Source: Pedobacter nutrimenti (lineage in GTDB: Bacteria > Bacteroidota > Bacteroidia > Sphingobacteriales > Sphingobacteriaceae). Taken from it: a DNA stretch of 64,000 nucleotides. Positions within the stretch are counted from its first letter, which is position 1, and every line of letters starts with the position of its first letter. The stretch covers positions 684,285-748,284 of the forward strand of contig NZ_QKLU01000002.1 of assembly GCF_003208655.1 (NCBI RefSeq). Reading direction: 5' to 3'. Below, one piece after another: positions 45,472 through 53,256 of this stretch. A program made the position numbers and the translations under genes. The notes beneath the pieces were generated by a model that was given only the letters and a program-made list of their open reading frames with translations, ran no database searches and was not told where the DNA came from.

Positions 45472-46941
45472 ATGAAAAAATCATATCATATTATATCTCT
45501 GAGCCTTGCCGTTCTTGTTTTTGGCGGGTGTAAGAAATTTTTAGAAACAGCTCCCGATCAGCGGACTAAATTAAATACCGTCGAAAAGGTAGGAGAACTG
45601 CTGGCCACAGCTTATACCCAGGCCGATTATGTGACCTTTGCGGAAGCTGCTTCTGACAATTCAGAAGATAAAGGGATAAATGTTGGAGAGATCGCTGTAG
45701 AGAACCAGGATGCATATCTATGGAAAGACGTTAGTGGCAGGAACAGCGGAACACCTATTAATTTCTGGAATTCAAGTTATGCAGCTATTGCAGCGGCCAA
45801 TGCTGCACTGACGGCCATTAATGAGGCCCCTGATAAAACAGGTTATTTACCTTATAAAGGAGAGGCATTGATCGCCAGGGCTTATGCACATTTTATGCTG
45901 GTTAACCTGTTTTCAAAGGTATACGATCCCACAACGGCAAACGATTCACCAGGTATCCCTTATGTAACCCAACCAGAAAAAGTAGTTTTTGGACAATACA
46001 GCAGGGAAACTGTCGCAGCAACCTATGACCATATAGAACAGGATTTGTTGGAGGGTTTGCCTTTGCTTAGGGACAATGCTTATAAAGTTCCGAAATATCA
46101 CTTTAATGTAGCTGCGGCAAATGCTTTTGCTGCCCGTTTTTATTTGTTTAAGAGAAAATACCAAAAGGTCATTGATTATGCAAATGCTGCAGTGCCTAAT
46201 AATGGCTTTGCGTCCGTGATCCGTCCCTGGAATACCCGTTATTATAATGCAACAGCAGATGAGTTCCGGATTGCATTTACGCAAGCTGCAGAAAACTCTA
46301 ATTTGCTGATTACCGAAGCTCCATCTTACTGGGCCCGTAGCCAACCTTTTTACCGCTACGGTATGGGATTAACACTAAATGCAGCTTCCCTTGCTGCGAA
46401 CGTTACCGGAAGTAATTTCAATGCATTGAAAGTTTACAATTACGGGGTACCTAACTATACGTTCTATAAATACCTGGAATTATTTGTACGCAGCAGTCCG
46501 AATGCAACAATTGGTGTGCCTTACACCATGATGATCCAGTTTACTACGGATGAACTTCTGATGAACAGGGCCGAAGCCTATGCGAATCTGGGGCAAAGTG
46601 ATCTTGCCTTGCAAGATATAAATACTTTTGCCAGTACAAGGATCAGACCTTACAGTGCAACGGCCAATGGGGTTACCCTAGCAAAAATTGCTTCTTTTTA
46701 TGGTACAACGGATGCCAAGCAGGGTTTAGTGAATACCGTTCTGGACTTTAAAAAACAAGAGTTCGCACAGGAAGGAATGCGCTGGCTGGACATCATAAGA
46801 CTGGGCTTGACCGTAAAACATAACATTAAGGCGGCTAATAATTCCGATACTTATGTGACTTTGACACCTTCAGATCCACGTCGTTTATTCCAGCTTCCTT
46901 CGGAAGTTACCTTATCAGGTATTGCATTAAATCCGAGATAA
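45472..46941 (+). CDS. SusD/RagB-family surface lipoprotein
   Basis: 489 residues from ATG 45472 (a TTG seven codons earlier overlaps the SusC stop). Type II signal peptide with lipobox FGGC (Cys20). SusD fold: TPR-like helices (NFWNSSYAAIAAANAALTAI near 95, ALIARAYAHFMLVNLFSKV near 133) and the C-terminal ELLMNRAEAYANLGQ and EFAQEGMRWLDIIRLG. Acts as the lid that binds substrate on the SusC barrel at the cell surface. Confidence 0.95.
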   Translation: MKKSYHIISLSLAVLVFGGCKKFLETAPDQRTKLNTVEKVGELLATAYTQADYVTFAEAASDNSEDKGINVGEIAVENQDAYLWKDVSGRNSGTPINFWNSSYAAIAAANAALTAINEAPDKTGYLPYKGEALIARAYAHFMLVNLFSKVYDPTTANDSPGIPYVTQPEKVVFGQYSRETVAATYDHIEQDLLEGLPLLRDNAYKVPKYHFNVAAANAFAARFYLFKRKYQKVIDYANAAVPNNGFASVIRPWNTRYYNATADEFRIAFTQAAENSNLLITEAPSYWARSQPFYRYGMGLTLNAASLAANVTGSNFNALKVYNYGVPNYTFYKYLELFVRSSPNATIGVPYTMMIQFTTDELLMNRAEAYANLGQSDLALQDINTFASTRIRPYSATANGVTLAKIASFYGTTDAKQGLVNTVLDFKKQEFAQEGMRWLDIIRLGLTVKHNIKAANNSDTYVTLTPSDPRRLFQLPSEVTLSGIALNPR

Positions 46942-46959
46942 CATTTAAAATTTAGAAAG

Positions 46960-48306
46960 ATGAAAAAAATATTTATAATAAGTCTCTTCGCAGTTTTTAT
47001 GGGCTTTGGTATTACTTCTTGTAAAAAGAACGAGACCCTTAATGCGAATTTAGATGCTATAGACAGAAACGCAACCGTCAAATCTTCTTTAGATACCTGG
47101 CTGGAGGTAAATTTCTTAAACCCTTATAATATAGAGGTTAAATACCGTTGGGATCCTTATGAAGCCGATTTGGATAAGAATCTGGCCCCGCCAAAAGAAA
47201 ACCTGATTATCCCTGCAATGGAAACTGTCCGGGACATTTGGATCAGGCCATACGAAAAGGTTGGTGGTGCGAATTTCATGAAAATAAATACCCCAAAACA
47301 ATTTTACCTGATTGGAAGCCCTTCCTATAATGGAGATGGAACGATCGTACTGGGAACTGCTGAAGGAGGAAAAAAGATTGTTTTATATGTGATCAATTAT
47401 TTTTCTAAAAGCAATACAGCCAATACAAGAGAAATGATCCATACCATTCAGCATGAGTTTACACACATTTTAAATCAGAAAACACCTTATAAGCCCGATT
47501 TTGATCTGGTCACCAAATCTGACTATACGGCAAACTGGAACATTCCAAATCTGACTACGGCAAGGTCCCTTGGTTTTATTACCCAATATTCCAGGTCTAA
47601 TCCTTTAGAGGATTTTGCAGAAATGGTTTCCTCTATGCTTCAGTATGGAAAATTACAATATGATGCGATTGTAAATGCATTGCCTGCCGATCCTCAGGCC
47701 AAGCTTCGTAAAAAGGAGCAATTCGTGGTAGAATATTTCAGAACAGTTTGGAACATTGATTTTTATGCACTTCAGGCTGAGGTTACTGCGGCTACAGATC
47801 GCAATGCCCCTCCTTTAAGTACAGTTCTGGGAACCGGTCAAACCTATACGACATTTACGGCCAGTCCTTCAACCCAAACCCCGCAGTCAGCTGAGTTTTT
47901 GGGTTTATGGAACACCTCTAAAACCGCTATGGCTGCACAAAATTTTGTGCTGACACAATATTCAATGACTTTTGGAACAGGCAACCTGATGACTTTCAGG
48001 TATACTTTTACCAATACGGCAGGAACAACCACTTATTATGGGGATATAGATTATACCATGGCCATAGATGGAAATGGTGTTGCCACCCTTACGCCGGTGT
48101 CACCTCAACCAACCACCACGACTTACGGAAACTATGGTGTGATCAAAAACTCAGTTGCGGGCATAGCAAACTATCTGCTCAACAACAAGTTTAAAATTGA
48201 TTATGCTCCAAATGTGGTTGCGGGAACAAAAGGTTTACCTGGTGCTTTTGGTGCATTTTACAAATCAACAGACCAGAACTCCTATCTGATCGGAACATTG
48301 AATTAA
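46960..48306 (+). CDS. Substrate import-associated zinc metallohydrolase lipoprotein
   Basis: 448 residues, lipobox ITSC (Cys21). The zinc motif HExxH is HEFTH (H165, E166, H169) in IQHEFTHILNQ, with a likely third ligand in ARSLGFITQYSRSNPLEDFAEMV (the Glu/Asp region about 50 residues later). This matches the Bacteroidota family named for its constant association with SusC/SusD (TIGR04549-like). The C-terminal ~150 residues are a beta-rich DUF4302/4843-like module. It probably cleaves the substrate at the surface before import; a peptide substrate is an inference. Confidence 0.9.
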   Translation: MKKIFIISLFAVFMGFGITSCKKNETLNANLDAIDRNATVKSSLDTWLEVNFLNPYNIEVKYRWDPYEADLDKNLAPPKENLIIPAMETVRDIWIRPYEKVGGANFMKINTPKQFYLIGSPSYNGDGTIVLGTAEGGKKIVLYVINYFSKSNTANTREMIHTIQHEFTHILNQKTPYKPDFDLVTKSDYTANWNIPNLTTARSLGFITQYSRSNPLEDFAEMVSSMLQYGKLQYDAIVNALPADPQAKLRKKEQFVVEYFRTVWNIDFYALQAEVTAATDRNAPPLSTVLGTGQTYTTFTASPSTQTPQSAEFLGLWNTSKTAMAAQNFVLTQYSMTFGTGNLMTFRYTFTNTAGTTTYYGDIDYTMAIDGNGVATLTPVSPQPTTTTYGNYGVIKNSVAGIANYLLNNKFKIDYAPNVVAGTKGLPGAFGAFYKSTDQNSYLIGTLN

Positions 48307-48337
48307 CAAAGGGATTTAAATCAAATTATATATTCTG

Positions 48338-49612
48338 ATGAAAAAATATTTATTATATGGTCTCCTTTTCACTGCGCTGTTTGGCAGCTGTAAGAAAGGG
48401 ATAGACCCTGCACCGGGTGAAAGACCGGAAGAACGCACTGCTGCGGCCATGAAGTCTTATAGTGATGCCCTGACCGGAAATACCACCGGATGGAAGGCAT
48501 TTTTGTATCCAAGTGGTGGTGGTGTTTATTTGTTCTCGATGAAATTTGGCACCAATGACAGGGTCAATATGCTTTCGGACATAAATGCAACAACATCGTC
48601 CACCAGTTTTGAGAGTACTTATCGCTTAAGGGCGCAACAGGCACCGTCTTTACTGTTTGATACCTATTCCTATATTCATTTGCTAACAGATCCCGATCCA
48701 AGTTCAAATGGCGGCGCAGCCGGAGCAGGTTATAATTCAGATTTTGAGTTTTATTTTGATAAAATAGCCGGTGATACCATCAGGCTGGTTGGAAACAAAT
48801 TAGGAAGCAAACTTGTGCTCGTTAAAGCAGCCTCAGCGGCAGATTATACAAATTTTACGACTGGAACATTGGATGTGTTAAATAAACTGAGCCGGTTAAA
48901 AACATACTTTAAAAGAACGACTATTGGCGGGGTAGATTGCGAGGTTAAAATCAATTCAGCAACAAGAGCACTGACTTTTTCTTACTTAAACGGGGCCAAT
49001 ATGACCTCTGTGACCAGTGGCTTTTATGTGGATGGAACAACTATAGTGTTTTTAAGCCCCTTAACGATTGGGAGCACAAAAGTGACTGACATCAAAGCTG
49101 TAACATTTGACGCGGCAACTACAACGTTTTCAGGAACAATAAACGGAAGTGCATTTCAGTTGAAAGAAGCTATAACACCATTAAAATATGATATGACTTG
49201 GGCGGCCACCTTTTACAATAGCCCTCCTAATGGTGCTTATTGGACTGCTTCAGCTGGTTTTACAATTGATGGTGTGCCGGACGCTTATAAGGTAAGGACA
49301 ATTCCGGCTTTTGGGTTTTTACTTTTTTACCCGAAATATAATCCTGCTTATTCCAGGTTAGGTTTTATTGTTGATAATGCATACGGTGCATACGGACCGG
49401 CCCCGGTTGCATCTTTCCCTGCAAATGGAACAATTAAGTTTACGAATTTTGGTTCATTTGGTACTGCTCCGGCTAACATTTTACCAATAGTAACTTCAAC
49501 GACAAACAAACTATATGATGCCGGAGGATTTTATGTGATAAAAACCGGTGTGACCTCTTATGATTTGGTGAGTTTTACTGATGCCAGAGCATGGATTAGC
49601 TGGAAGGAATAG
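48338..49612 (+). CDS. DUF4302 family surface lipoprotein
   Basis: 424 residues, lipobox FGSC (Cys18). The DUF4302 pattern is visible: ERTAAAMKSYSDALTGNTTGWKAFLYPSG-type N terminus (residues ~31-60) with repeated strand motifs (FDTYSYIHLLTDPDPSSNGG near 108). DUF4302 proteins occur next to SusCD-HExxH lipoprotein genes. Likely substrate binding at the surface; no catalytic residues are obvious. It is in the same operon, 31 bases after the metallohydrolase gene. Confidence 0.85.
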   Translation: MKKYLLYGLLFTALFGSCKKGIDPAPGERPEERTAAAMKSYSDALTGNTTGWKAFLYPSGGGVYLFSMKFGTNDRVNMLSDINATTSSTSFESTYRLRAQQAPSLLFDTYSYIHLLTDPDPSSNGGAAGAGYNSDFEFYFDKIAGDTIRLVGNKLGSKLVLVKAASAADYTNFTTGTLDVLNKLSRLKTYFKRTTIGGVDCEVKINSATRALTFSYLNGANMTSVTSGFYVDGTTIVFLSPLTIGSTKVTDIKAVTFDAATTTFSGTINGSAFQLKEAITPLKYDMTWAATFYNSPPNGAYWTASAGFTIDGVPDAYKVRTIPAFGFLLFYPKYNPAYSRLGFIVDNAYGAYGPAPVASFPANGTIKFTNFGSFGTAPANILPIVTSTTNKLYDAGGFYVIKTGVTSYDLVSFTDARAWISWKE

Positions 49613-49629
49613 GATCACTTAGTAAATAA

Positions 49630-50355
49630 ATGAGTATGGAAAAAAACAAAATATTATTTTTCTCGCTGGTATTTTTTACAGGATTATTATCCTGTAAAAA
49701 AGAAGACGAAAGGAAAACGGACTTAGGTACTGGAAAAAGTAAAAAACTTGACAACCTTTTGGTGGATAATACTTATAAGGCAGGTTATGAGGTTGGGGGA
49801 ACTATAGGGTGTACCATTCGGTTTACAGACAAAAATAGTTCAAAGTATGGAGATAATGATGCCTACGATCAGTGCTATAATGATCAAACGCACAAGGATC
49901 CTACTTTCCCAGCCGGATCAGGAAACGGACATGTATTGGTGCCACCAGCTCCAGATGTTGGGACACCTCTGGAAGATTTAGAACAGATGCAAGATAGGTT
50001 AATGACCTATTACTGGGAGTTGTTTGGAGTAGCTGAGCCTCAGAGTTATAATGAATTTGCTTTCATCAGATCGAAATTAGCCGTTTATAATGCTGTAATA
50101 ACAAGTGTGTTTACCGACGTCATGGGTAATTTGGTCATACCGGAGGATAGGTTGACCAGGCGGACCATGTTACAAAATTATAATGGTGTGTTACCCGATG
50201 GCATTATTCAATATGCTGATTTTGTTTATGGTGAACATTTCTTTATGAAACTCAAAGTTGCCTGTCATTTATATTCATCAGACCCGGCAGCCAATGAGTT
50301 TACAGAAATATATTCTTATGGGGTCAAAACATTTATAGGTTTTTTTCATGGATAA
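49630..50355 (+). CDS. Unrecognised lipoprotein closing the SusCD operon
   Basis: 241 residues; lipobox LLSC (Cys22), so probably exported and surface-anchored. ATG at 49630 or 49636 can serve as start. The sequence has a Gly/Asp-rich middle (residues ~50-120) with two Cys (GCTIRF and YDQCYND) and a helical C-terminal half (LEDLEQMQDRLMTYYWELFG; FAFIRSKLAVYNAVITSVF). I do not recognise the family. It is the last gene of the operon, 17 bases after the DUF4302 gene, and a terminator follows. Confidence 0.82.
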   Translation: MSMEKNKILFFSLVFFTGLLSCKKEDERKTDLGTGKSKKLDNLLVDNTYKAGYEVGGTIGCTIRFTDKNSSKYGDNDAYDQCYNDQTHKDPTFPAGSGNGHVLVPPAPDVGTPLEDLEQMQDRLMTYYWELFGVAEPQSYNEFAFIRSKLAVYNAVITSVFTDVMGNLVIPEDRLTRRTMLQNYNGVLPDGIIQYADFVYGEHFFMKLKVACHLYSSDPAANEFTEIYSYGVKTFIGFFHG

Positions 50356-50444
50356 ATTTTTGAAACAACGAATACAATAGGTGAATACGCTCCCCCTTCT
50401 TCCGGATGGAAAAAGGGGATATACTAATCAACGTCGCTCTATCT

Positions 50445-50470
50445 AAGCCGAACAATTGTCCGGCTTTTTT
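50445..50470 (+). terminator. Terminator of the fecR-SusCD operon
   Basis: AAGCCG (50445-50450) pairs with CGGCTT (50461-50466) around an ACAATTGT core, followed by a run of six T. An imperfect hairpin just upstream (CCCCTTCTTCC at ~50391 with GGAAAAAGGGG at ~50408) may assist. The 180-base interval to the next gene has no further gene. Confidence 0.85.
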
Positions 50471-50522
50471 ATTTAATGACTTGTCCTTCACAATTCTTTA
50501 TCCCTGATTAACGTTCTTTACT

Positions 50523-50530
50523 TATATTTG
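50523..50530 (+). promoter_or_regulatory. Promoter -7 box (TATATTTG) of the small CAMC protein gene
   Basis: A full match to TAnnTTTG, five bases (CTTTT) before the ATG at 50536; predicted leaderless mRNA. Confidence 0.6.
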
Positions 50531-50535
50531 CTTTT

Positions 50536-50787
50536 ATGAAGAGGATTGCATTTATCGCCGTTTTTATCCTGCTTTCTGTCTTTTCACAGCACCAGACTGC
50601 AGTTGCCCAGTGTGCAATGTGTACCATCAGTGCAGAACAGGGCGTGAAAAACGGAAATACCCAAAGTAAAGGATTAAACACAGGTGTACTTTATCTGATG
50701 GCGATACCCTATCTTTTAATAGGGGGGCTGGGTACCTTGTGGTATTTAAAATACCGTAAAAAGAACATCAGTCTGAAACATGATTAA
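50536..50787 (+). CDS. Small exported membrane protein with CAMC motif, conserved in Bacteroidota
   Basis: 83 residues. Signal-like helix at 2-20 (ending AVAQ), a CAMC motif at residues 26-29, a short polar region, one membrane helix at ~52-72 (VLYLMAIPYLLIGGLGTLWY) and a Lys-rich cytoplasmic tail. The CxxC faces the periplasm and could bind metal or act in thiol exchange. I recall similar small proteins (CAMC ... NxGIxYLMxxPY) across Bacteroidota but no known function. Eight-base overlap with the next gene suggests coupling. Confidence 0.85.
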   Translation: MKRIAFIAVFILLSVFSQHQTAVAQCAMCTISAEQGVKNGNTQSKGLNTGVLYLMAIPYLLIGGLGTLWYLKYRKKNISLKHD

Positions 50788-51442
50788 AGCTTCTACCTTT
50801 GCCTTTTTAAAAGACATTGCCCGCAACAACAATCGGGAATGGTTTGCAGAACATAAACCAGCCTATGAGCAGGCCAAAGAAGATGTGTTGGCTTTTGTAA
50901 AAAAGCTTATCCCTGAAATTGCAAAGACCGACCCCTTGTTATCGGCAGATACCGATCCTAAAAAGTGTGTGCTTAGGATTTACAGGGATGTCAGGTTCAG
51001 TAAAAATAAAGATCCTTATAAAATCAATTTTGGAATCTGGTTTTCTTCCCGCACAAAAGTGGGACCGGAGCCGGGTTATTACCTGCACCTGGAACCCGGA
51101 AACTCTTTTATTGCCGGAGGTTACTGGATGCCGGAAAGCGCTCATTTAAAATTGATCCGTCAGGAAATTGATTACAACATTTCAGATTTTCTGGAAATTG
51201 TAAAGGAAAAGAATTTTTCGGAGCACTTTAGCTTCAGTATGGAAAACTCCCTGAAAAATGCACCCAAAGGATACGATCCTGAAGATCCGAACATTGCTTA
51301 TCTGAAGCTTAAAAGTTTCGAAGTCATTAAAAATTTAAAAGACGAAGAATTTTTTAAACCGGAAATCGTTAATAAGTTGAAAAAATACTTTGAAACCATT
51401 TATCCTTTAGTTGCATTTTTACGGAATGCAATTGAGCAGTAA
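50780..51442 (+). CDS. DUF2461 family protein
   Basis: 220 residues, cytoplasmic, no signal peptide. Family signature at the N terminus: TFAFLKDIARNNNREWFAEHKPAYE, then VLRIYRDVRFSKNKDPYKINFG near 62 and PGYYLHLEPGNSFIAGGYW near 92. DUF2461 (TIGR02453) is widespread; its function is not known. It overlaps the small CAMC protein gene and is 24 bases before the OmpA-like gene. Confidence 0.92.
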   Translation: MIKASTFAFLKDIARNNNREWFAEHKPAYEQAKEDVLAFVKKLIPEIAKTDPLLSADTDPKKCVLRIYRDVRFSKNKDPYKINFGIWFSSRTKVGPEPGYYLHLEPGNSFIAGGYWMPESAHLKLIRQEIDYNISDFLEIVKEKNFSEHFSFSMENSLKNAPKGYDPEDPNIAYLKLKSFEVIKNLKDEEFFKPEIVNKLKKYFETIYPLVAFLRNAIEQ

Positions 51443-51466
51443 TTAAAAACACATACGAACACTTTA

Positions 51467-52309
51467 ATGAAACAGACTTTTTTTGGCCTGGCCATATTCC
51501 TTTTGATCGCCTCCATGACCTCTTGCGTGGTCCTCTCTCCTAAAAAATATAAAGGTTTGCTGGCCAAGCAGGATTCCTTAAGCAATGGCTGGCTCGAATC
51601 TCAGTACAACAACCAGAAGCTGGAAGCCATGCTGGCGAAACTACGCAAAGATACCGCTTCTATTAACGGACAGCTCAATGACCTGAATGGGAAATACGCT
51701 GAAATGGGTGGAAATTACGCTAAATTAAAAGACAACAGTTCTTCACAGATCAGCAAGCTGTCTGGTGACCTGAAAGCCCGGGAGAAACGCTTAAAAGAAG
51801 TCGAGGAAATTCTCCGTAAACGGGATGAGGCCACCAACCAGCTGAGGGAAAAATTACAGCAGGCATTACTTGGTTTTACCAAAAGCGGTTTAAGTGTAGA
51901 CATTAAAAACGGAAAAGTTTATGTATCCCTGACAGATAAACTGTTGTTCCCTTCTGGAAGTATAGTTATTGATGAAAAGGGTAAACAGGCCCTAACGCAG
52001 CTGGCGACCGTTTTAAAAGAACAGCCGGAAATTAATATTGCTGTAGAAGGGCATACAGATTCACAGAAAATCAATAACCTTGGACAGATCAAAGACAACT
52101 GGGACCTGAGTGTATTGAGGTCAACCTCGGTGGTCAGGTATCTGACAGAAGTTGAAAAAGTAGAGCCTGTTCGGATGACGGCTACCGGTAAGGGCCAGTA
52201 CCAGCCCCTGTCGCCCAATACCAATGCCGAAAACAGGAGTAAAAACCGAAGGATAGAAATTGTATTGTCACCAAAACTGGATGAACTGTACAATCTGATC
52301 AAACAATAA
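51467..52309 (+). CDS. OmpA-family lipoprotein with coiled-coil
   Basis: 280 residues, lipobox MTSC (Cys20). Residues ~30-135 are a helical, coiled-coil region with many Lys/Glu/Leu heptads. The C-terminal OmpA domain (~150-272) binds peptidoglycan: INIAVEGHTDSQKI near 187 with the key Asp and TAENRSKNRRIEIVL-type NAENRSKNRRIEIVLSP near 255. It links outer membrane to cell wall. A terminator with a 21-bp stem follows. Confidence 0.92.
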   Translation: MKQTFFGLAIFLLIASMTSCVVLSPKKYKGLLAKQDSLSNGWLESQYNNQKLEAMLAKLRKDTASINGQLNDLNGKYAEMGGNYAKLKDNSSSQISKLSGDLKAREKRLKEVEEILRKRDEATNQLREKLQQALLGFTKSGLSVDIKNGKVYVSLTDKLLFPSGSIVIDEKGKQALTQLATVLKEQPEINIAVEGHTDSQKINNLGQIKDNWDLSVLRSTSVVRYLTEVEKVEPVRMTATGKGQYQPLSPNTNAENRSKNRRIEIVLSPKLDELYNLIKQ

Positions 52310-52316
52310 ATAAACA

Positions 52317-52363
52317 GACATAAAAAAGCCTGGTCATATCCCATGACCAGGCTTTTTTATGTC
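52317..52363. terminator. Bidirectional intrinsic terminator
   Basis: A perfect 21-bp inverted repeat (52317-52337 with 52343-52363) with a five-base loop, containing A-run and T-run. Serves the OmpA gene and the converging rfbC gene. Confidence 0.93.
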
Positions 52364-52371
52364 TAAAAATT

Positions 52372-52926
52372 TTAAAAAGGACTGTTGAAATCTTTAAATG
52401 AAGACAGCAACAGGTCTTTATCGGATAATAAAAGATCATTTTGGGAAATGTCTTTGCTCCAGTCGATATTCAGATCCGGATCGTTCCACATTACCCCAAC
52501 TTCAGAATCCTTATCATAATAATTGCTCACTTTATAGGTAAAGATGGTCTCGTCTTCCAGTGTCAGAAAACCGTGTAAAAATCCGGGAGGTACCCAAAGT
52601 TGTTTATGGTTTTCACCACTGAGCTCAATGCTATAGTGCTGTCCGTAGGTCGATGAATTTTTACGGATATCCACTGCAACATCCAAAACGCGGCCACGGA
52701 TGACCCGGACCAGTTTTCCCTGGGCAAAAGGTGCTTTTTGTGCATGGAGCCCCCTTAGGGTTCCTTTTTGTGAAAAGGACTGGTTGTCCTGGACAAAGGT
52801 TACATCAATACCCCCTTCAGCAAGGATTTTAGTATTGTAACTTTCGTAAAAATATCCGCGGCTGTCTTTCCAGACCTTGGGTTCAATGACCAGCAGGTCG
52901 GCTATGGGTGTTTGTATTAAATTCAT
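52372..52926 (-). CDS. rfbC: dTDP-4-dehydrorhamnose 3,5-epimerase
   Basis: 184 residues from ATG 52926 (the TTG five codons upstream is less likely). Third enzyme of dTDP-L-rhamnose synthesis. Cupin fold with the catalytic His in GTLRGLHAQ near residue 58 and the catalytic Tyr/Asp region VPPGFLHGFLTLEDETIFTYKVSNYYD near residues 113-140. The rest of the rhamnose pathway is not in this window. It is seven bases downstream of the DUF4286 gene, co-transcribed. Confidence 0.95.
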   Translation of the reverse strand: MNLIQTPIADLLVIEPKVWKDSRGYFYESYNTKILAEGGIDVTFVQDNQSFSQKGTLRGLHAQKAPFAQGKLVRVIRGRVLDVAVDIRKNSSTYGQHYSIELSGENHKQLWVPPGFLHGFLTLEDETIFTYKVSNYYDKDSEVGVMWNDPDLNIDWSKDISQNDLLLSDKDLLLSSFKDFNSPF

Positions 52927-52933
52927 ATGGAGA

Positions 52934-53236
52934 TTAGTCAAGGTATTCCATCAAGGTCCTGAAGGCAACAAATTTGTCTTTAAAACGGGTGTTCAGTTCT
53001 TCCTGCAAGGCGGGCGCATCCAGTTGCTGGTAGTCCAGATAGTTTTCCATACTTTCCACAACATACTGGCTGCAAAAGGTCTGGCCTTCATTGGGAGAAT
53101 CCAAAACGGCCAGCAGCCTGTTGGATACAAACCTGCCGGTTGCCATTACTTTTGGTATATGTACAGTTTTCATCCATTCCAGCCATTCCTGGGCCGAGGC
53201 GTCTTCAACAATCAGGGTAACATTATATAATAACAT
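52934..53236 (-). CDS. DUF4286 family protein
   Basis: 100 residues, a ferredoxin-like alpha-beta fold of the DUF4286 family common in Bacteroidota: YNVTLIVEDASAQEWLEWMK, HIPKVMATGRFVSNRLLAVLD and EELNTRFKDKFVAFRTLMEYLD. No signal peptide. Function unknown. It sits between the TPR protein gene (20 bases upstream) and rfbC. Confidence 0.88.
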   Translation of the reverse strand: MLLYNVTLIVEDASAQEWLEWMKTVHIPKVMATGRFVSNRLLAVLDSPNEGQTFCSQYVVESMENYLDYQQLDAPALQEELNTRFKDKFVAFRTLMEYLD

Positions 53237-53256
53237 GCCGCAAAGATAATATAAAA

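Noticed and set aside
40073..50355. Horizontally acquired island boundaries around the SusCD locus
   Set aside because: No integrase, transposase, tRNA or flanking direct repeat was seen, and base composition by eye resembles the neighbours; a compositional calculation would be needed to say more.
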